In this document: one piece after another, positions 48,565 to 58,357 of the stretch | How the letters are laid out: every line of letters begins with the position of its first letter | Numbering within the stretch: position 1 is the stretch's first letter | Notes under the pieces: model-generated | Told to the model about the DNA's origin: nothing | The model's database searches: none | Seen by the model: only the letters and a program-made list of their open reading frames with translations | Origin: Trifolium pratense | Lineage: Eukaryota; Streptophyta; Magnoliopsida; Fabales; Fabaceae | Length of the DNA stretch: 64,000 nt | Assembly (NCBI RefSeq): GCF_020283565.1 | Contig: NC_060061.1 | Location: 37,113,362-37,177,361 of the forward strand | Direction: 5' to 3' | Made by a program: the position numbers and the translations under genes

Positions 48565-49689
48565 ATGGGAGAATCAATTCCGGTTATTAGGGTTCGCAAT
48601 AACAACCATATTGTTACGTACATAAAATCAGAACATACTCGTGGTGAATCTGATTTGGAATACTATGAGCGTCGATATTACAAAAGGTTGAAGGATGATT
48701 ACTACGAGTTTAAAATCTCTGATTCGACATATCGTTGTCCGTTTTGTTACAACAAAGATTACTCGCTGTCCGGCCTTTTGAGGCATGCTTACAGAATGAC
48801 AGGTAACTCGCGTAAAACGATTAAAGATATTGCTAAACATTCTGTTTTGATAACTTATGTTAATTGGTATGTTAATGTTAAATTTGAGGAAGCATTTAGC
48901 ATCTTCAATAATGTCAATAACAACAATCATGGCAATAATTTTCATCTACGCAACATAGCTACTGAAACCCTAGATGATAACCAACCATCTCTTCCCGAGA
49001 AACTTGACGATCCTGCTTATAAATTCAAACCGAAAGAAACCGAAGTAGTTGTTGAACATGATGCTTCGGTTGAAGTTGATGAATCGAAAGATGAGAAGGA
49101 AGAGATCGATGAACATGATGATTCAGAGAAAGAGGATCAAACGGATGTGGAGTCTAAAATGGTAGAAACTACAATCGATGAGGAAGGAGTGCTCAATCTA
49201 GAATTGGAGGGTAGTTTCAACGAGAACAACAATGGCATGGATTGCAACATCCAAATAGAGGCGACCCCAGAAATTGATGAAGAAACAAAGGAGAAAGAAT
49301 GTCGTGTAACAAATTTATCGTCATCGGTAGCGCAATATGATGCGACCTTAAGGACAACACAAACAAAGAAACTTATGAACATTTATCGGTATTCTCATGT
49401 TATGCATATAAGCTCTATCGCCCTTGTGGAGTTATTAAATGGATTAACAAGCTATTATCTCAAGTTAGAGGAGAAAAATCAAGCTTTTAAAGAAGAAAAG
49501 AGTCGGTATGAGGCAGGACTAAAGGGAGAGCAAAAAGTAGCAATCAAGCAAACGAGAAAGAATTTGATAATTAAAGCAGAACCAGTACTAAGTTTCTATT
49601 ATGATAAACGCATGAGTCAATATCAAGATGAGAACTCGGGGTCGAGTTCTTTTGAGGTAGAGGAGACTGATGTAGGAGGGTTTCCTTAG
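48565..49689 (+). CDS. zf-XS (SGS3/IDN2/FDM-like) protein in a retrotransposon
   Basis: An intact 374-codon ORF without intron, starting 35 bp after the primer-binding site. Residues 31-100 resemble the N-terminus of FDM/IDN2/SGS3 proteins. An ExxYYKRLK-type segment leads into a C2H2 zf-XS finger: C58-P-F-C61, LLRHA with H74, and AKHSVLITY with H92. These host proteins bind double-stranded RNA or partner with it in RNA-directed DNA methylation and tasiRNA formation. The XS domain itself is absent. Residues 150-240 are strongly acidic (DESKDEKEEIDEHDDSEKED) and 290-350 are Lys/Glu-rich, probably coiled coil. The stop codon (49687-49689) lies inside the 3' LTR. It is not gag-like: there is no CCHC knuckle. 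Whether the protein is made or active is unknown. Confidence 0.8.
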   Translation: MGESIPVIRVRNNNHIVTYIKSEHTRGESDLEYYERRYYKRLKDDYYEFKISDSTYRCPFCYNKDYSLSGLLRHAYRMTGNSRKTIKDIAKHSVLITYVNWYVNVKFEEAFSIFNNVNNNNHGNNFHLRNIATETLDDNQPSLPEKLDDPAYKFKPKETEVVVEHDASVEVDESKDEKEEIDEHDDSEKEDQTDVESKMVETTIDEEGVLNLELEGSFNENNNGMDCNIQIEATPEIDEETKEKECRVTNLSSSVAQYDATLRTTQTKKLMNIYRYSHVMHISSIALVELLNGLTSYYLKLEEKNQAFKEEKSRYEAGLKGEQKVAIKQTRKNLIIKAEPVLSFYYDKRMSQYQDENSGSSSFEVEETDVGGFP

Positions 49690-50080
49690 TAATTTATTAT
49701 TTTAGATAGATTTAGTTTTATTATATTTTAGGTAGATTTCTTGTTTTTATATTTCACCTAGATTAGTTATTTTTATATTTTAGGTAGATTTGTTATTTTT
49801 ATTTAGTTATGTTTGTTATTTTCTTTTACAATATTTTAGAAGATTTGTTATTTTTATTTTTCACTCCTATTTAAGGTAAACTATTGTAGCCTTGAAGACA
49901 ACTTTTGATTCAATAAAAATACAGAGATTTTTCTCAAGTTTGGTGGATTCCAAATTATTCCTTCTGATGAATTCCGGAAGTCTAGTGGATTCTAGATTAG
50001 TTACTTTTTCTGGTGGATTCCAGAACCTTTATCTAAAAGGATTAGCGCTTGTTTTTCCTTCACGCTTCCGTACTGCGTCA
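49668..50080 (+). repeat. 3' LTR of the zf-XS retrotransposon
   Basis: 413-bp direct repeat of the 5' LTR, with the 18-bp GGAAATCTGGTGGATTCC unit missing and scattered substitutions. It supplies the last codons and stop of the internal ORF. Confidence 0.9.
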
Positions 50081-50085
50081 TAACA

Positions 50086-50560
50086 CGTGTTGATCTTCAA
50101 TAAAATATGTAATATTTTTACTACATACATACATAGAGTTACTGAACCGAACAAAAAAGGTTATGATCGTCAACGTAAAAGAAAAATCAACTATCTTGTT
50201 CTGCACTTCACGTTGAATTACATGTTATTGTTCTTGATCTCAAATGTGCTCATAATCTCAATCCTCAAGATGTTATGGTTGAGAGTGATTCAGTGGTGGC
50301 ACTTCGGATGGTTCAAGCTAGAACCACCCCTCTTACAATTTAAATTTCTAGAGCTACATGAATAATATCTGACAAAGGGACCATTTTCGCTAAAAATTAA
50401 AAAGGATAATCTGCGAACAAGCTTACAACATCCGAGTTAATAGCATAGAACGACCTAATTGCACAGCCTACAAATGATATGACAAAATTCAAATGTTCAG
50501 AATAATCATGCCTCCGAATCTGCAACTTTAAAGACGTTAAAGTCATTGAACCTGTAAATC
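50086..50560. other. Continuation of the gene E 5' flank
   Basis: After the retrotransposon the duplicated flank resumes (GTGTTGATCTTCAATAAAAT, then CATGTTATTGTTCTTGATCT). It matches 29,010-29,220 and 57,155-57,380. No gene is seen. Confidence 0.65.
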
Positions 50561-50665
50561 TGAACAAAACAAACACCATACAAATACGGGACAACAAAAC
50601 AAACACCGTGTCAAGACGGGAAATCAAAACAAACACAGTACTAAGACGAGATTTCAAAACAAATA
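50561..50665. repeat. Short tandem repeat, about 31-bp unit, three copies
   Basis: Three imperfect units of the form ACAAAACAAACACCGTGTCA then AGACGGGA(A/C). The minus-strand reading has a repeated (L/V)SR(L/I)xxVFVL pattern. It looks like a minisatellite; no protein family is recognised. Confidence 0.6.
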
Positions 50666-51241
50666 ACAAGAAATCATGAAAAAAGTCCAAACACAACCTA
50701 AAAAGATGTGAAAATCACTTATTAGAATAAAAAGAAATAAAAGACGATCAAGAGGAGTCATTTCGGATCAAAATTGACCATAAATTACCCCTCTCTAATG
50801 GATGAACAAGAAAAAGAAAAAACTCAAGAAAAAATTTGGGTTGGAGAGAAAGAGTGGCGGCTGGTTACCAGAAAATATAGATATCAATTTGAACTCTGGG
50901 GACCATTATCTATATCTACAATTGGATGAAATAAATCACACATTTGAATCAATGTAAATTCAGTCAAATGAATCTGATAGAGAATTATGTTACCTACGGA
51001 CAACTCTTGCATTTGTATTTACAAATGTAACAGAAGCTTCATTCTAGCTTAAGTTTCATAAGATTGGTAAAAAAACAAATAATCTAAAATTTTGTTTGAT
51101 TTGAATCTAAAATTTTGTTTGATCTACAAAATATATGATAGAATAATCCAGTATAAAATGACAGTCCTCAAAATTGCTTCAAGCAAAATGACCAAATATG
51201 AGAAAGTGTGTTCTGACAATTAACATGTGTTTATACTGTTT

Positions 51242-51427
51242 GCATTTGACATTTTTGGCTTTCTAGCACCGGAGGCTGTAAACCTTTTAAACAGAGTTCA
51301 AAATGTCATGCATAGTAATATTGTGTCGCCTAGGTCGATGAATGAAGTTTTTCAAAGATTGGATTTTGCTATCCAAAAAGGTTTAGCGGCGCAGCTTGTT
51401 GCCCGTCTACCTTTTATTCATATGTAA
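51242..51427 (+). pseudogene. Conserved-looking exon fragment, origin unknown
   Basis: An open segment reads FDIFGFLAPEAVNLLNRVQN then VMHSNIVSPRSMNEVFQRLD and FAIQKGLAAQLVARLPFIHM, followed by a stop. It reads like real protein (no low complexity, plausible amphipathic helices). I have a vague memory of similar endings in legume repetitive proteins but cannot name the family. It has no start region and is probably a gene or transposon fragment. Confidence 0.4.
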
Positions 51428-51547
51428 TTATTATAATTATAATATATATATATATAATTTAAGATATTGAACAAATTTTGTCTTGTAAAATATTTTTTGG
51501 ATAACAAGTTAATTTGATATTTAAGACAACTTGTCCAAAGGACAATT

Positions 51548-51672
51548 TTGTGTCTAAGAGGTTTTTTTGTGCAATCTACAAAATCAACTTCAGCGGAGGG
51601 CGAATTTTGTAGCAAGAAGGCCACTATTCTATCATGTACGGGTGGAGACGGTTTCAATTCTATGATTTTGAA
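51548..51672 (-). pseudogene. FBD exon fragment (F), cut by a transposon
   Basis: The minus strand reads ELKPSPPVHDRIVAFLLQNS then PSAEVDFVDCTKKPL. This is the end of exon 2 of the array genes (GMVDFLLQNSSSAEVKYVDC in gene G). The Mutator-like element at 51683-52577 interrupts just upstream and no F-box sequence continues beyond it. The exon therefore either was already isolated or has lost the rest. Confidence 0.75.
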
Positions 51673-51682
51673 TATTTTAACC

Positions 51683-52577
51683 AAGGTTATCAGAATCGGA
51701 CTGGATATCGAACTGGTGAGCTTACCAGTTCAAGGTTCAATTGGTCGGATCGAGGTTCAACCGGGTCGAACCGTTTTTGTTTAAATATATATATTTTAAT
51801 TAATGTATAAATAATTACTCATAAAGGAAAAAAGTAGTTGCTAATATTCTAAATAAATAAAAAATCACTATGGGTTTCTTCTTTTATAAAGCTCAACCCA
51901 TAAAAAAAAATCTAAATTATAACACAAATTGATGCAACTGCCTCCTTTTCTAATATTTTTACAGACTCTCTCACTCTCATTTTTCATCTATACAGTATTC
52001 CATTCTTCTTCCCCATCTTTTTTATTTTCATCTATCAGGACATTTCTCGATACAAGCATCATGACTTTATTCTTTTTCTCCTTCTCCATCTAATATATTT
52101 TTCCCTTTCTTCTGTTGCATCTTGAAAACAAACTAAATAAATTGTCATCTATTATTTATTTCAATACTGAACAATCATTACAACTTAATCTAAATTTTTT
52201 TTGTTATGTTCCTCCTAATCTAATTTCAGTTTCACTTTCCCGTCCCGTGTTTCTGTTTTTTCTTGCTTTTTTGAGATGTTAAATTAAAATTCTTATTAAA
52301 AAAAAAAACAGACAAAAACGATTTGTATTCTCGATTTAAAAAATAAAATTCAGACCGACTGGTTTACCTGCAAACGACGTCGTTGGTATTTCAGATTTTC
52401 AAAAAAAAAAAAATTAAAACTACTGAACCGCCTGGCCGGTTCGTTGGTTTGAACCGGTTCGTAACCGGTCCGAACGATTTTTTTCCGGTCGGCTTGCTGT
52501 CCGTTTTTTGCACCTAACCGAACCTCTTTCACTCACGGTTCACAGTCCGACCGGCCGGTCCGATTTTGATAACCTTG
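51683..52577. mobile_element. Mutator-like non-autonomous element, 9-bp TSD
   Basis: The ends AAGGTTATCAGAATCGGACT and (inverse) AAGGTTATCAAAATCGGACC flank an 895-bp non-coding element. ATTTTAACC is duplicated exactly at 51674-51682 and 52578-52586. CCGGTT/GAACCGG motifs crowd both ends, as in the element at 35659-36483, but the extreme termini differ, so they are related families and not the same one. Confidence 0.85.
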
Positions 52578-52768
52578 ATTTTAACCCACAAAATAGTTTT
52601 TTTATAGCCCTTTTAAAAGTTGACACCTGAAATTGTTTAAAGAAAATGGATTGAACGCCAATAATGGATCTAACGGGGCAAGACTCTCACATATTTAAAA
52701 TAGGATTTGATATTTTGATTAGCAAAATAAATACTTATTACCAGTTTAGCACAATTGTGAAAGAAATA

Positions 52769-53107
52769 GGCAAAATTACACTACATGTCCTTTATCTTAT
52801 TTTTTTGTAACACTTTGGTCCTTTATCTTTTTTCTGTAACATTTTGGTCCTTTATCTTTTATTTGTAACACTTTAGTCCTTTATTTTTTTTATCTGTAAC
52901 ACTTTAGTCCCTTTTTTTGTAACAGTTTGGTCCTTTATCTTTTTTTATTTGTAACACTTTGATCATTTATTTTTTTATAAATAAATAAGAGATAAGGACC
53001 AAAGTGTTACAAAAAAAAAGATAAAGGACGAAATTGTTACAAAAAAAAGATAATGGACCAAAATGTTACCAAAAAATAAAATAAAGGACTTTTAGTGTAA
53101 TTTTGCC
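52769..53107. mobile_element. Foldback MITE with internal GTAACA...GGTCCTTTATC repeats
   Basis: Inverted ends GGCAAAATTACACT (52769) and AGTGTAATTTTGCC (ending 53107). Inside, a 22-30 bp phrase (TTTGTAACACTTTGGTCCTT) repeats about six times on the left and, inverted, about three times on the right. Flanks AAAGAAATA / AAAGAAAAA could be a 9-bp duplication with one mismatch. This resembles known AT-rich Mutator-type MITEs. Confidence 0.7.
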
Positions 53108-53586
53108 AAAGAAAAAGAAGTATAGCTAAACCTATGAATCAAACTGAAGTAGCCGAATTCAAACCTTTTTTTTTTCTTTTTGTATTAATTTTCTTGTTTC
53201 TAGAGAAAGAACTCCGGTAATCTAGAGTTCAATCGTAAGATAAGTAAAGTCTGAGCAAAAATTATTTCTGCTATAAGAATCAAATTTGAATTCCTTAGAA
53301 CGATTCGTCCTAGGGAGAACTCAATAATCTCTTGACGCCAATTTCATCATTAATTCAAACTCATGTTTGTCACTTGGACTAAATTTTAAATTAATGTCCA
53401 CATTCCATATAAATTGAAGGGGTATGACCAAATATAAAACTTTGATATTTAGTTATTTTATGCTAGAAAATTGAGAGTTAGTTAAGTAAATTTTATTAAA
53501 TATTATGCATTTATTTGCTAATTTACACCCAATTTTATGTTTCAACTTTGTAAGTTCGACACTTTACTTTCTTTTTTTCACAAACA

Positions 53587-53916
53587 ACCATCTCCAATGG
53601 TGGGTACTTATTTTTTTAAGTACTAGTACCTAATAGGTACTCCTATTGGAGCAAAACACAAAGAGTACCTAATAGGTACTGGTTCTAAAATAAGAAGTGG
53701 TACCTATTTTGTTTTTGTGGGTCCCATTTTATAATAATGTATAATTATTGGTGGAATGTGTTATTGGTGGGACTTGTTTAGAACTTTTTAAGAGATTTGA
53801 GTTGGAGGGATTAAGTACTTATTAGGTACTATCATTAAAAAATTATAAATAAATGATGTGTACATGTGGGGTCCAGTTAAGTACTAAAAAATTAGTATCT
53901 CCATTGTGGATGCTCT
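53587..53916. mobile_element. Probable MITE (GAGCATC...CAATGG type ends)
   Basis: The left end CATCTCCAATGGTGGGTACT pairs imperfectly with the inverse of the right end (GAGCATCCACAATGGAGATA). The interior has several GGTACT/AGTACC inverted repeats (GTACCTAATAGGTACTC). Such ends are common in plant MITEs. Boundaries are approximate. Confidence 0.5.
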
Positions 53917-54225
53917 AATGTAACAATTATGAATGATGGTCTCACTGTTGGGAAATGTAACAATTATGTAACAATTTGTGGATACTAATGTAACCGTTTT
54001 CTCAGTTGCACCGAAAAGGATTAATGCCGGTACGGTTGGGAAATGGTTTTTTTAAGCTAAATTTACTAAATTATCTTTTGTTTAAAATTGATTTACAATA
54101 GGATAGAAGGGGCTTATAATAAAAAAAAAAAAAATAGGATAGAAGGGTATTGTTTGTCCAAATATAAAAAGTGCACATTGCTAATTTACATCTTCATGTT
54201 TTTAGTTTGTTGCAAATTAGCAACC

Positions 54226-54228
<3 letters not shown>

Positions 54229-54283
<55 letters not shown>

Positions 54284-54675
54284 TCAGGATCCGTTGACAC
54301 CAACTAGTTTGACACCAAATGTTACACCTCTCAATAACGTTTTAACCGATATAAATTTTATAAAATCCACCGTTGGATTGAAAGTTTACATCATATAGAT
54401 CATTTGTGTAAAATTTCAAATAAATCCAAAATCATTTGATATGTTATTGAGATACATCAAAATTAACGGTTTTTGTATTTTTTTAAATGCCGTTAATCTT
54501 TATGTGTCTCAATAGCATATCAAATGATTTTGGATTTGTCCGAAATTTTACACAAATGATCTATATGATGTAAACTTTCAATCCAACGGTGGATTTTATA
54601 AAATTTATATCGGTTAAAACGTTATTGAGAGGTGTAACATTTGGTGTCAAACTAGTTGGTGTCAACGGATCCTGA

Positions 54676-54718
<43 letters not shown>
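54229..54718. repeat. (TA)n microsatellite split by a foldback element
   Basis: A long TATATA run (54229-54280) and a second run (54679-54718) lie on either side of the inverted-repeat element. A TA tract is the natural target of TA-specific MITEs. Confidence 0.85.
54281..54678. mobile_element. Nearly perfect 398-bp foldback MITE
   Basis: It starts GAGTCAGGATCCGTTGACAC and ends with the exact inverse. The arms stay complementary for about 170-195 bp with only a few mismatches near the centre (loop about 54,475-54,495). It is non-coding. The near-identity of the arms means a recent origin, or formation by a single foldback event. Transcripts would form a long hairpin suitable for Dicer-like enzymes. 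Confidence 0.9.
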
Positions 54719-54721
<3 letters not shown>

Positions 54722-55116
54722 AACCAAATATCAATAGCTAGTTAGCAATGGAAGTGGAGAATAGTTTGACAAGAAGTCATTGTAGTAATATTAAAAGACT
54801 TGAAGGTAGTTTAAGGGCAATGAAAATGGTAAGGAAGAACACCAATTAGCACATACCTAAAATATCATCAAATGTGTCAATACTTTGAATGACACAGAAT
54901 ATCAACCACCAAAGTTATATCTCTAAAATTCATGTAGCCAAGGTTTGATCTCAATGAACTAACCAAATACTAGTATCAATAACATAAACATTACATAAAC
55001 AAAATTCAGCATTTCAACCAGCATCAATATTGCATAGTAAGTACTGTTATGCATAAATAGCAGAGCTTCTCCACACTTTCCCATCTGTCTTGTAATCATG
55101 GATTATAACAAACCAA

Positions 55117-56494
55117 TTATAAACGTCTCGGTCTAAGAGGTTTTTTTGTGCAATCGACGTACTTAACTTCTGCAGAGGATGAATTTTGAAGCAAGAAGTC
55201 CACCATTCCAACAGGTATGGGTGGAGACGGTTCGGATCCTAATTCAAATGCTTTTGTTATCCGGGCTGTTTCTTCCTCTGACTCAACTGTCAGTAACTTG
55301 ACCTTGCACAGTAACATGCGAAATTTGTATGGAATTTCATCAAACTCCACTCTCAATGACTTCAAGTTACCCAAGGAAGGGAAGTTGAACTTAAACATGC
55401 CAGGAAATAAGGAGAGAACCTAAGCAATAAGGGACGCACGCGAATTAGTATAATGCAAGTTAAATAATTGTTTATGAAGCTTAAAAAACAATAAAAGTGT
55501 ATCTTAAGAAGAGAGTAAAATCGTCTCAAAACATGCTAAGTTAAAGTACCTGAAGAGTAGTTGCAGTGACGGTCAAGGATTTTATATTAGCAAACTCTAG
55601 GAGCCAGCTAAACAGAAACATAGGAGGTCCGAGGCTATATGAAACTACTTCTGCTTCTGCATGAATATCCACATGTTTAAGAGAAGAAACATTGCTCCCA
55701 GAGATACTCTGACAAGGAGTACCACAAAAAGCAAACGTACAAAGACTTGGAGTACGTAGCTCAATTTTGTAATAGTCATTTGAGTTATTGTATATCGTTA
55801 AATTGACAAGTGTTGCACTTGATATGCAGAGGGTGTCTGTACCTTTCACGGTACAATCGGAAATAAGCAAGTTATTCAACCTATTAAGGATTGAAAATGG
55901 TTCAGCACTGTCATTATCGCGAACACAAAATGTGAAATTCCCTAGTTGCAAGCTAGTTAATGCCGGCAAATTGAGAGATTCTGGAAATAGTACTGTTTTA
56001 TGACGGATGCCATTGTGAATGGAAAGCTTAAGATGTGTTAAAGTCTCACATGAAAACATGGTAGGCGGAATTTGTGCAATGTCACCACCATTGACATAAA
56101 GTCCTATTCGTTGGACATTGTGAGTAAGAGCATAATTCACAACCGTTTTGAGCATTTCTGTCTCAAAGCGACAATTATAACGCTCAAAATCGAGAGACTG
56201 CAATGAGATAGAGGAATCACGAAGAGATAAAACATTGGACACAATTTTTTTGAATATCTCCATAGATCTAAACTCATAGGAACGCAATATAAGGGCAGGA
56301 AGACGTTTCCAGATATCTTTCCATTTTGTAGACAAAATGCAAGTTCTAACGGCATATTCAGTATTTAAAAATGACATTATGTGAAGAATAATGGATTCAG
56401 GTAAGTCACTGAGTCTGTCTTTATTTTCACTATCGTCGAGCTTTACTCTCTTTGTCGCTAATTCAATCGTCATCTCATCAGTTGAATCCGACAT
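55117..56494 (-). CDS. F-box/LRR/FBD protein, gene G (intact)
   Basis: Exons 56494-55550 (315 codons) and 55419-55117 (100 residues plus stop) encode 415 residues. I chose MSDSTDEMTIELATKRVKLD as the start because it aligns with the other copies; an in-frame ATG at 56521 would add nine residues. The F-box is DRLSDLPESIILHIMSFLNT then ILSTKWKDIWKRLP. The LRR part includes LKTVVNYALTHNVQRIGLYV, LTHLKLSIHNGI, LPALTSLQLGNF and LNNLLISDCTV. The FBD exon has LPSLGNLKSLRVEF and VGMVDFLLQNSSSAEV. The N-terminal third is closest to gene E (A/E type), whereas the rest is closest to gene B, so it looks recombinant. It is likely an SCF substrate receptor with unknown target. Confidence 0.88.
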
Positions 56495-57700
56495 TGGATT
56501 AATACCTAATAATATATTCATAAAAGGTTAAAACAGAATAGAACAATTTTCTGAGAAATTTTGCAATTCTATAGTGAGTATTTAAAACTCAGCAAAGTTG
56601 TATTTGAATAACTGCAATGTAGATACAATCGAGAAAACCTAGAAAGTGGAAACGTAGATACAATTGAGAAAACCTAGAAACTGGAAAAGGGGAAATCGAA
56701 AATGAAAAATCCAATGAGAAATGAGAAATAATACCTCGCTCGCAGTGGATTTACTCGTCGGAGAGAAAACAAAACATCGGTTTGTTCGTTTGGAATGAAA
56801 TGGAATGCAAAAGAGAAGAGTGTAGAGAATGGGTAGTAATAGTTATGTTCACGTTTTTTAGGTTTCGGCACGGGGAAAATGAAATGCAATAGCAATGGTA
56901 AATACAAGTTTGACTTGGCCTTTTTGCCCTCTCTTGTATAAAAAAAATATACAAGTTTGACTCAATCGTCGAGCAAGATTTTTGTTTGACTTCTAGTAAA
57001 ATTAATTAGATCGTTTTGATGAATATTTAATAAGGCTTTGCCACGAAATAAAAGAGAATCAAACTCATTTGCATCCTTGTAGATTTCCATTGATGGGCGT
57101 CACAAAAAAATAATCGTGCTCAATCGTGCGAGCAAGATGTCCATTAACATGTGTTGATCTTCAATAAAATATGTAGTTTCTCTGCTACATACATACATAC
57201 ATACATTTCTATCAAAAATATATGCTCATAAACAACTAGCTTGTTCTGCATTTCATGTTGAATTACATGTTATTGTTCTTGATCTCAAATGTGCTCATAA
57301 TTAATCTCAATCCTCAAGGTGTTATGGTTGAGAGTGGTTCAAGCTAGAACTACTCCTCTATTACAATTTAAATTTCTAGAGTTACATGACCATTATCTAT
57401 CTATAACCCCCAACAGAATGGGTCACTTAATATCTTCTAATAAAAGTTTTCATGTATGTCTATATTTATATGCGATCGATTCTATGGTACACAAGTGACA
57501 CGTTATTGCATCATGCACCAGATGATATTATATTTACAATTAGATCAATAAATCACACATTTGAATCAATGTAAATTGAGTCAAATGAATCTAATAGAGA
57601 ATTATGTCACCTACAGAGTACAACTCTTGCATTTGTATTTACAAATGTACCAGAAGCTTCATTCTAACTTAAGTTTCATAAAGATTGAACAAAATTTAAG
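56495..57700 (-). promoter_or_regulatory. 5' flank of gene G, the least interrupted copy
   Basis: This matches the flanks of genes A and E but lacks their MITE, Mutator-like and LTR insertions, so it serves as the empty-site reference. It holds the leader with possible intron borders (CGAG|GTATTATTTCTC and TTTCTAG|GTTTTCTC on the minus strand). From 57,400 on it carries the flank segment also seen at 33,720-34,020 and 50,940-51,070. Confidence 0.55.
56916..56949 (+). mobile_element. 34-bp LINE-tail insertion with 13-bp TSD
   Basis: TACAAGTTTGACT occurs at 56903-56915 and again at 56950-56962. Between them is TGGCCTTTTTGCCCTCTCTT followed by GTATA and an A-run. The paralogous sites (28,667 and 47,205 regions) have a single TACAAGTTTGACT or TATAAGTTTGACT. 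A long duplication with an A-rich insert is what extreme 5' truncation during LINE-type insertion leaves. Confidence 0.75.
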
Positions 57701-58357
57701 ATATTGAACAAATTTTGTCTTGTACAATATTTTTGGGCAACAGGTTATTTTGATATTTAAGACAGCTTGTTCAAAAGACAAAAAATTGTCTCGTACGGTT
57801 TAGTGGGAGACAAAAATTGAAATTTTTGTCCCCGGTCCCTTAACCCCTAGATTGTCCAGTCCCGGAAACAGTTTTAAAATCAAGCACCTGTACTGAGTCA
57901 TACTTAAGCAAAAAGTTATTTCAGATTGGTACCACAAATGATTAATTAAGCAATGCAAACAGACATACTTTCACATAGTATCAGAGCATCCACTTAAGTT
58001 GAGACTAGACACAGTCATGTCAATATATATGTAAAGTTTATTTCTTTAGCCAAAAGACTAGTAATTTACCTACTAATAATTAGTTATAACCGAAGAAATT
58101 AAACTTGATAAATAGAAACATAGAATGAAAAATAAATAAAACAAACAAATTATATAAATGTCTCGGTCTAAAATGAACAGACCAAAATCACCAAATACTC
58201 AAGGAAGATCATCAAATCAAATAACATAAACATCACATAAACAAAATTCAGCACTTCAACCAGCATCAATATTGCATACTAAATACTGCTATACCTAGAC
58301 AGCAGAGCTTCTCCACACTTTCCATCTGTCTTGTAATCATGGATTTTGAAGATCAAC
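57701..58357. other. 3' flank of pseudogene H
   Basis: Non-coding. The part 58,190-58,335 matches 29,870-30,010 and 54,955-55,095 (3' flanks of B and G). The part 57,740-57,800 resembles 51,500-51,550 next to fragment F. Confidence 0.5.

Larger units (their letters stand above)
48085..50080 (+). mobile_element. Compact LTR retrotransposon carrying a zf-XS gene
   Basis: 5' LTR 48085-48515 (431 bp) and 3' LTR 49668-50080 (413 bp) both start TGATGTA(A/G)GAGGGTTTCC and end TACTGCGTCA. The TSD is TAACA (48080-48084, 50081-50085), and the empty site CCATTAACATGTGTTGATCT exists at about 57,142. The primer-binding site TGGTATCAGAGCA is at 48518-48530, and purine-rich GAGGTAGAGGAGA precedes the 3' LTR. 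The LTRs differ by about eight substitutions and one 18-bp indel (counted by eye), so insertion is recent. There is no gag, protease, RT, RNase H or integrase; the only gene is the zf-XS ORF. It is therefore non-autonomous. Confidence 0.92.

Noticed and set aside
48628..48945. Minus-strand 105-codon ORF
   Set aside because: It is antisense to the zf-XS coding region, whose finger motif and LTR context support the plus strand.
48085..50080. Classical gag-pol retrotransposon with degenerate gag
   Set aside because: No CCHC knuckle, protease, RT or integrase motif is visible; the ORF is intact and its finger spacing fits zf-XS better.
54088..54297. Small ORF ending in an alternating Ile/Tyr tract
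   Set aside because: The tract is only the translated (TA)n microsatellite.
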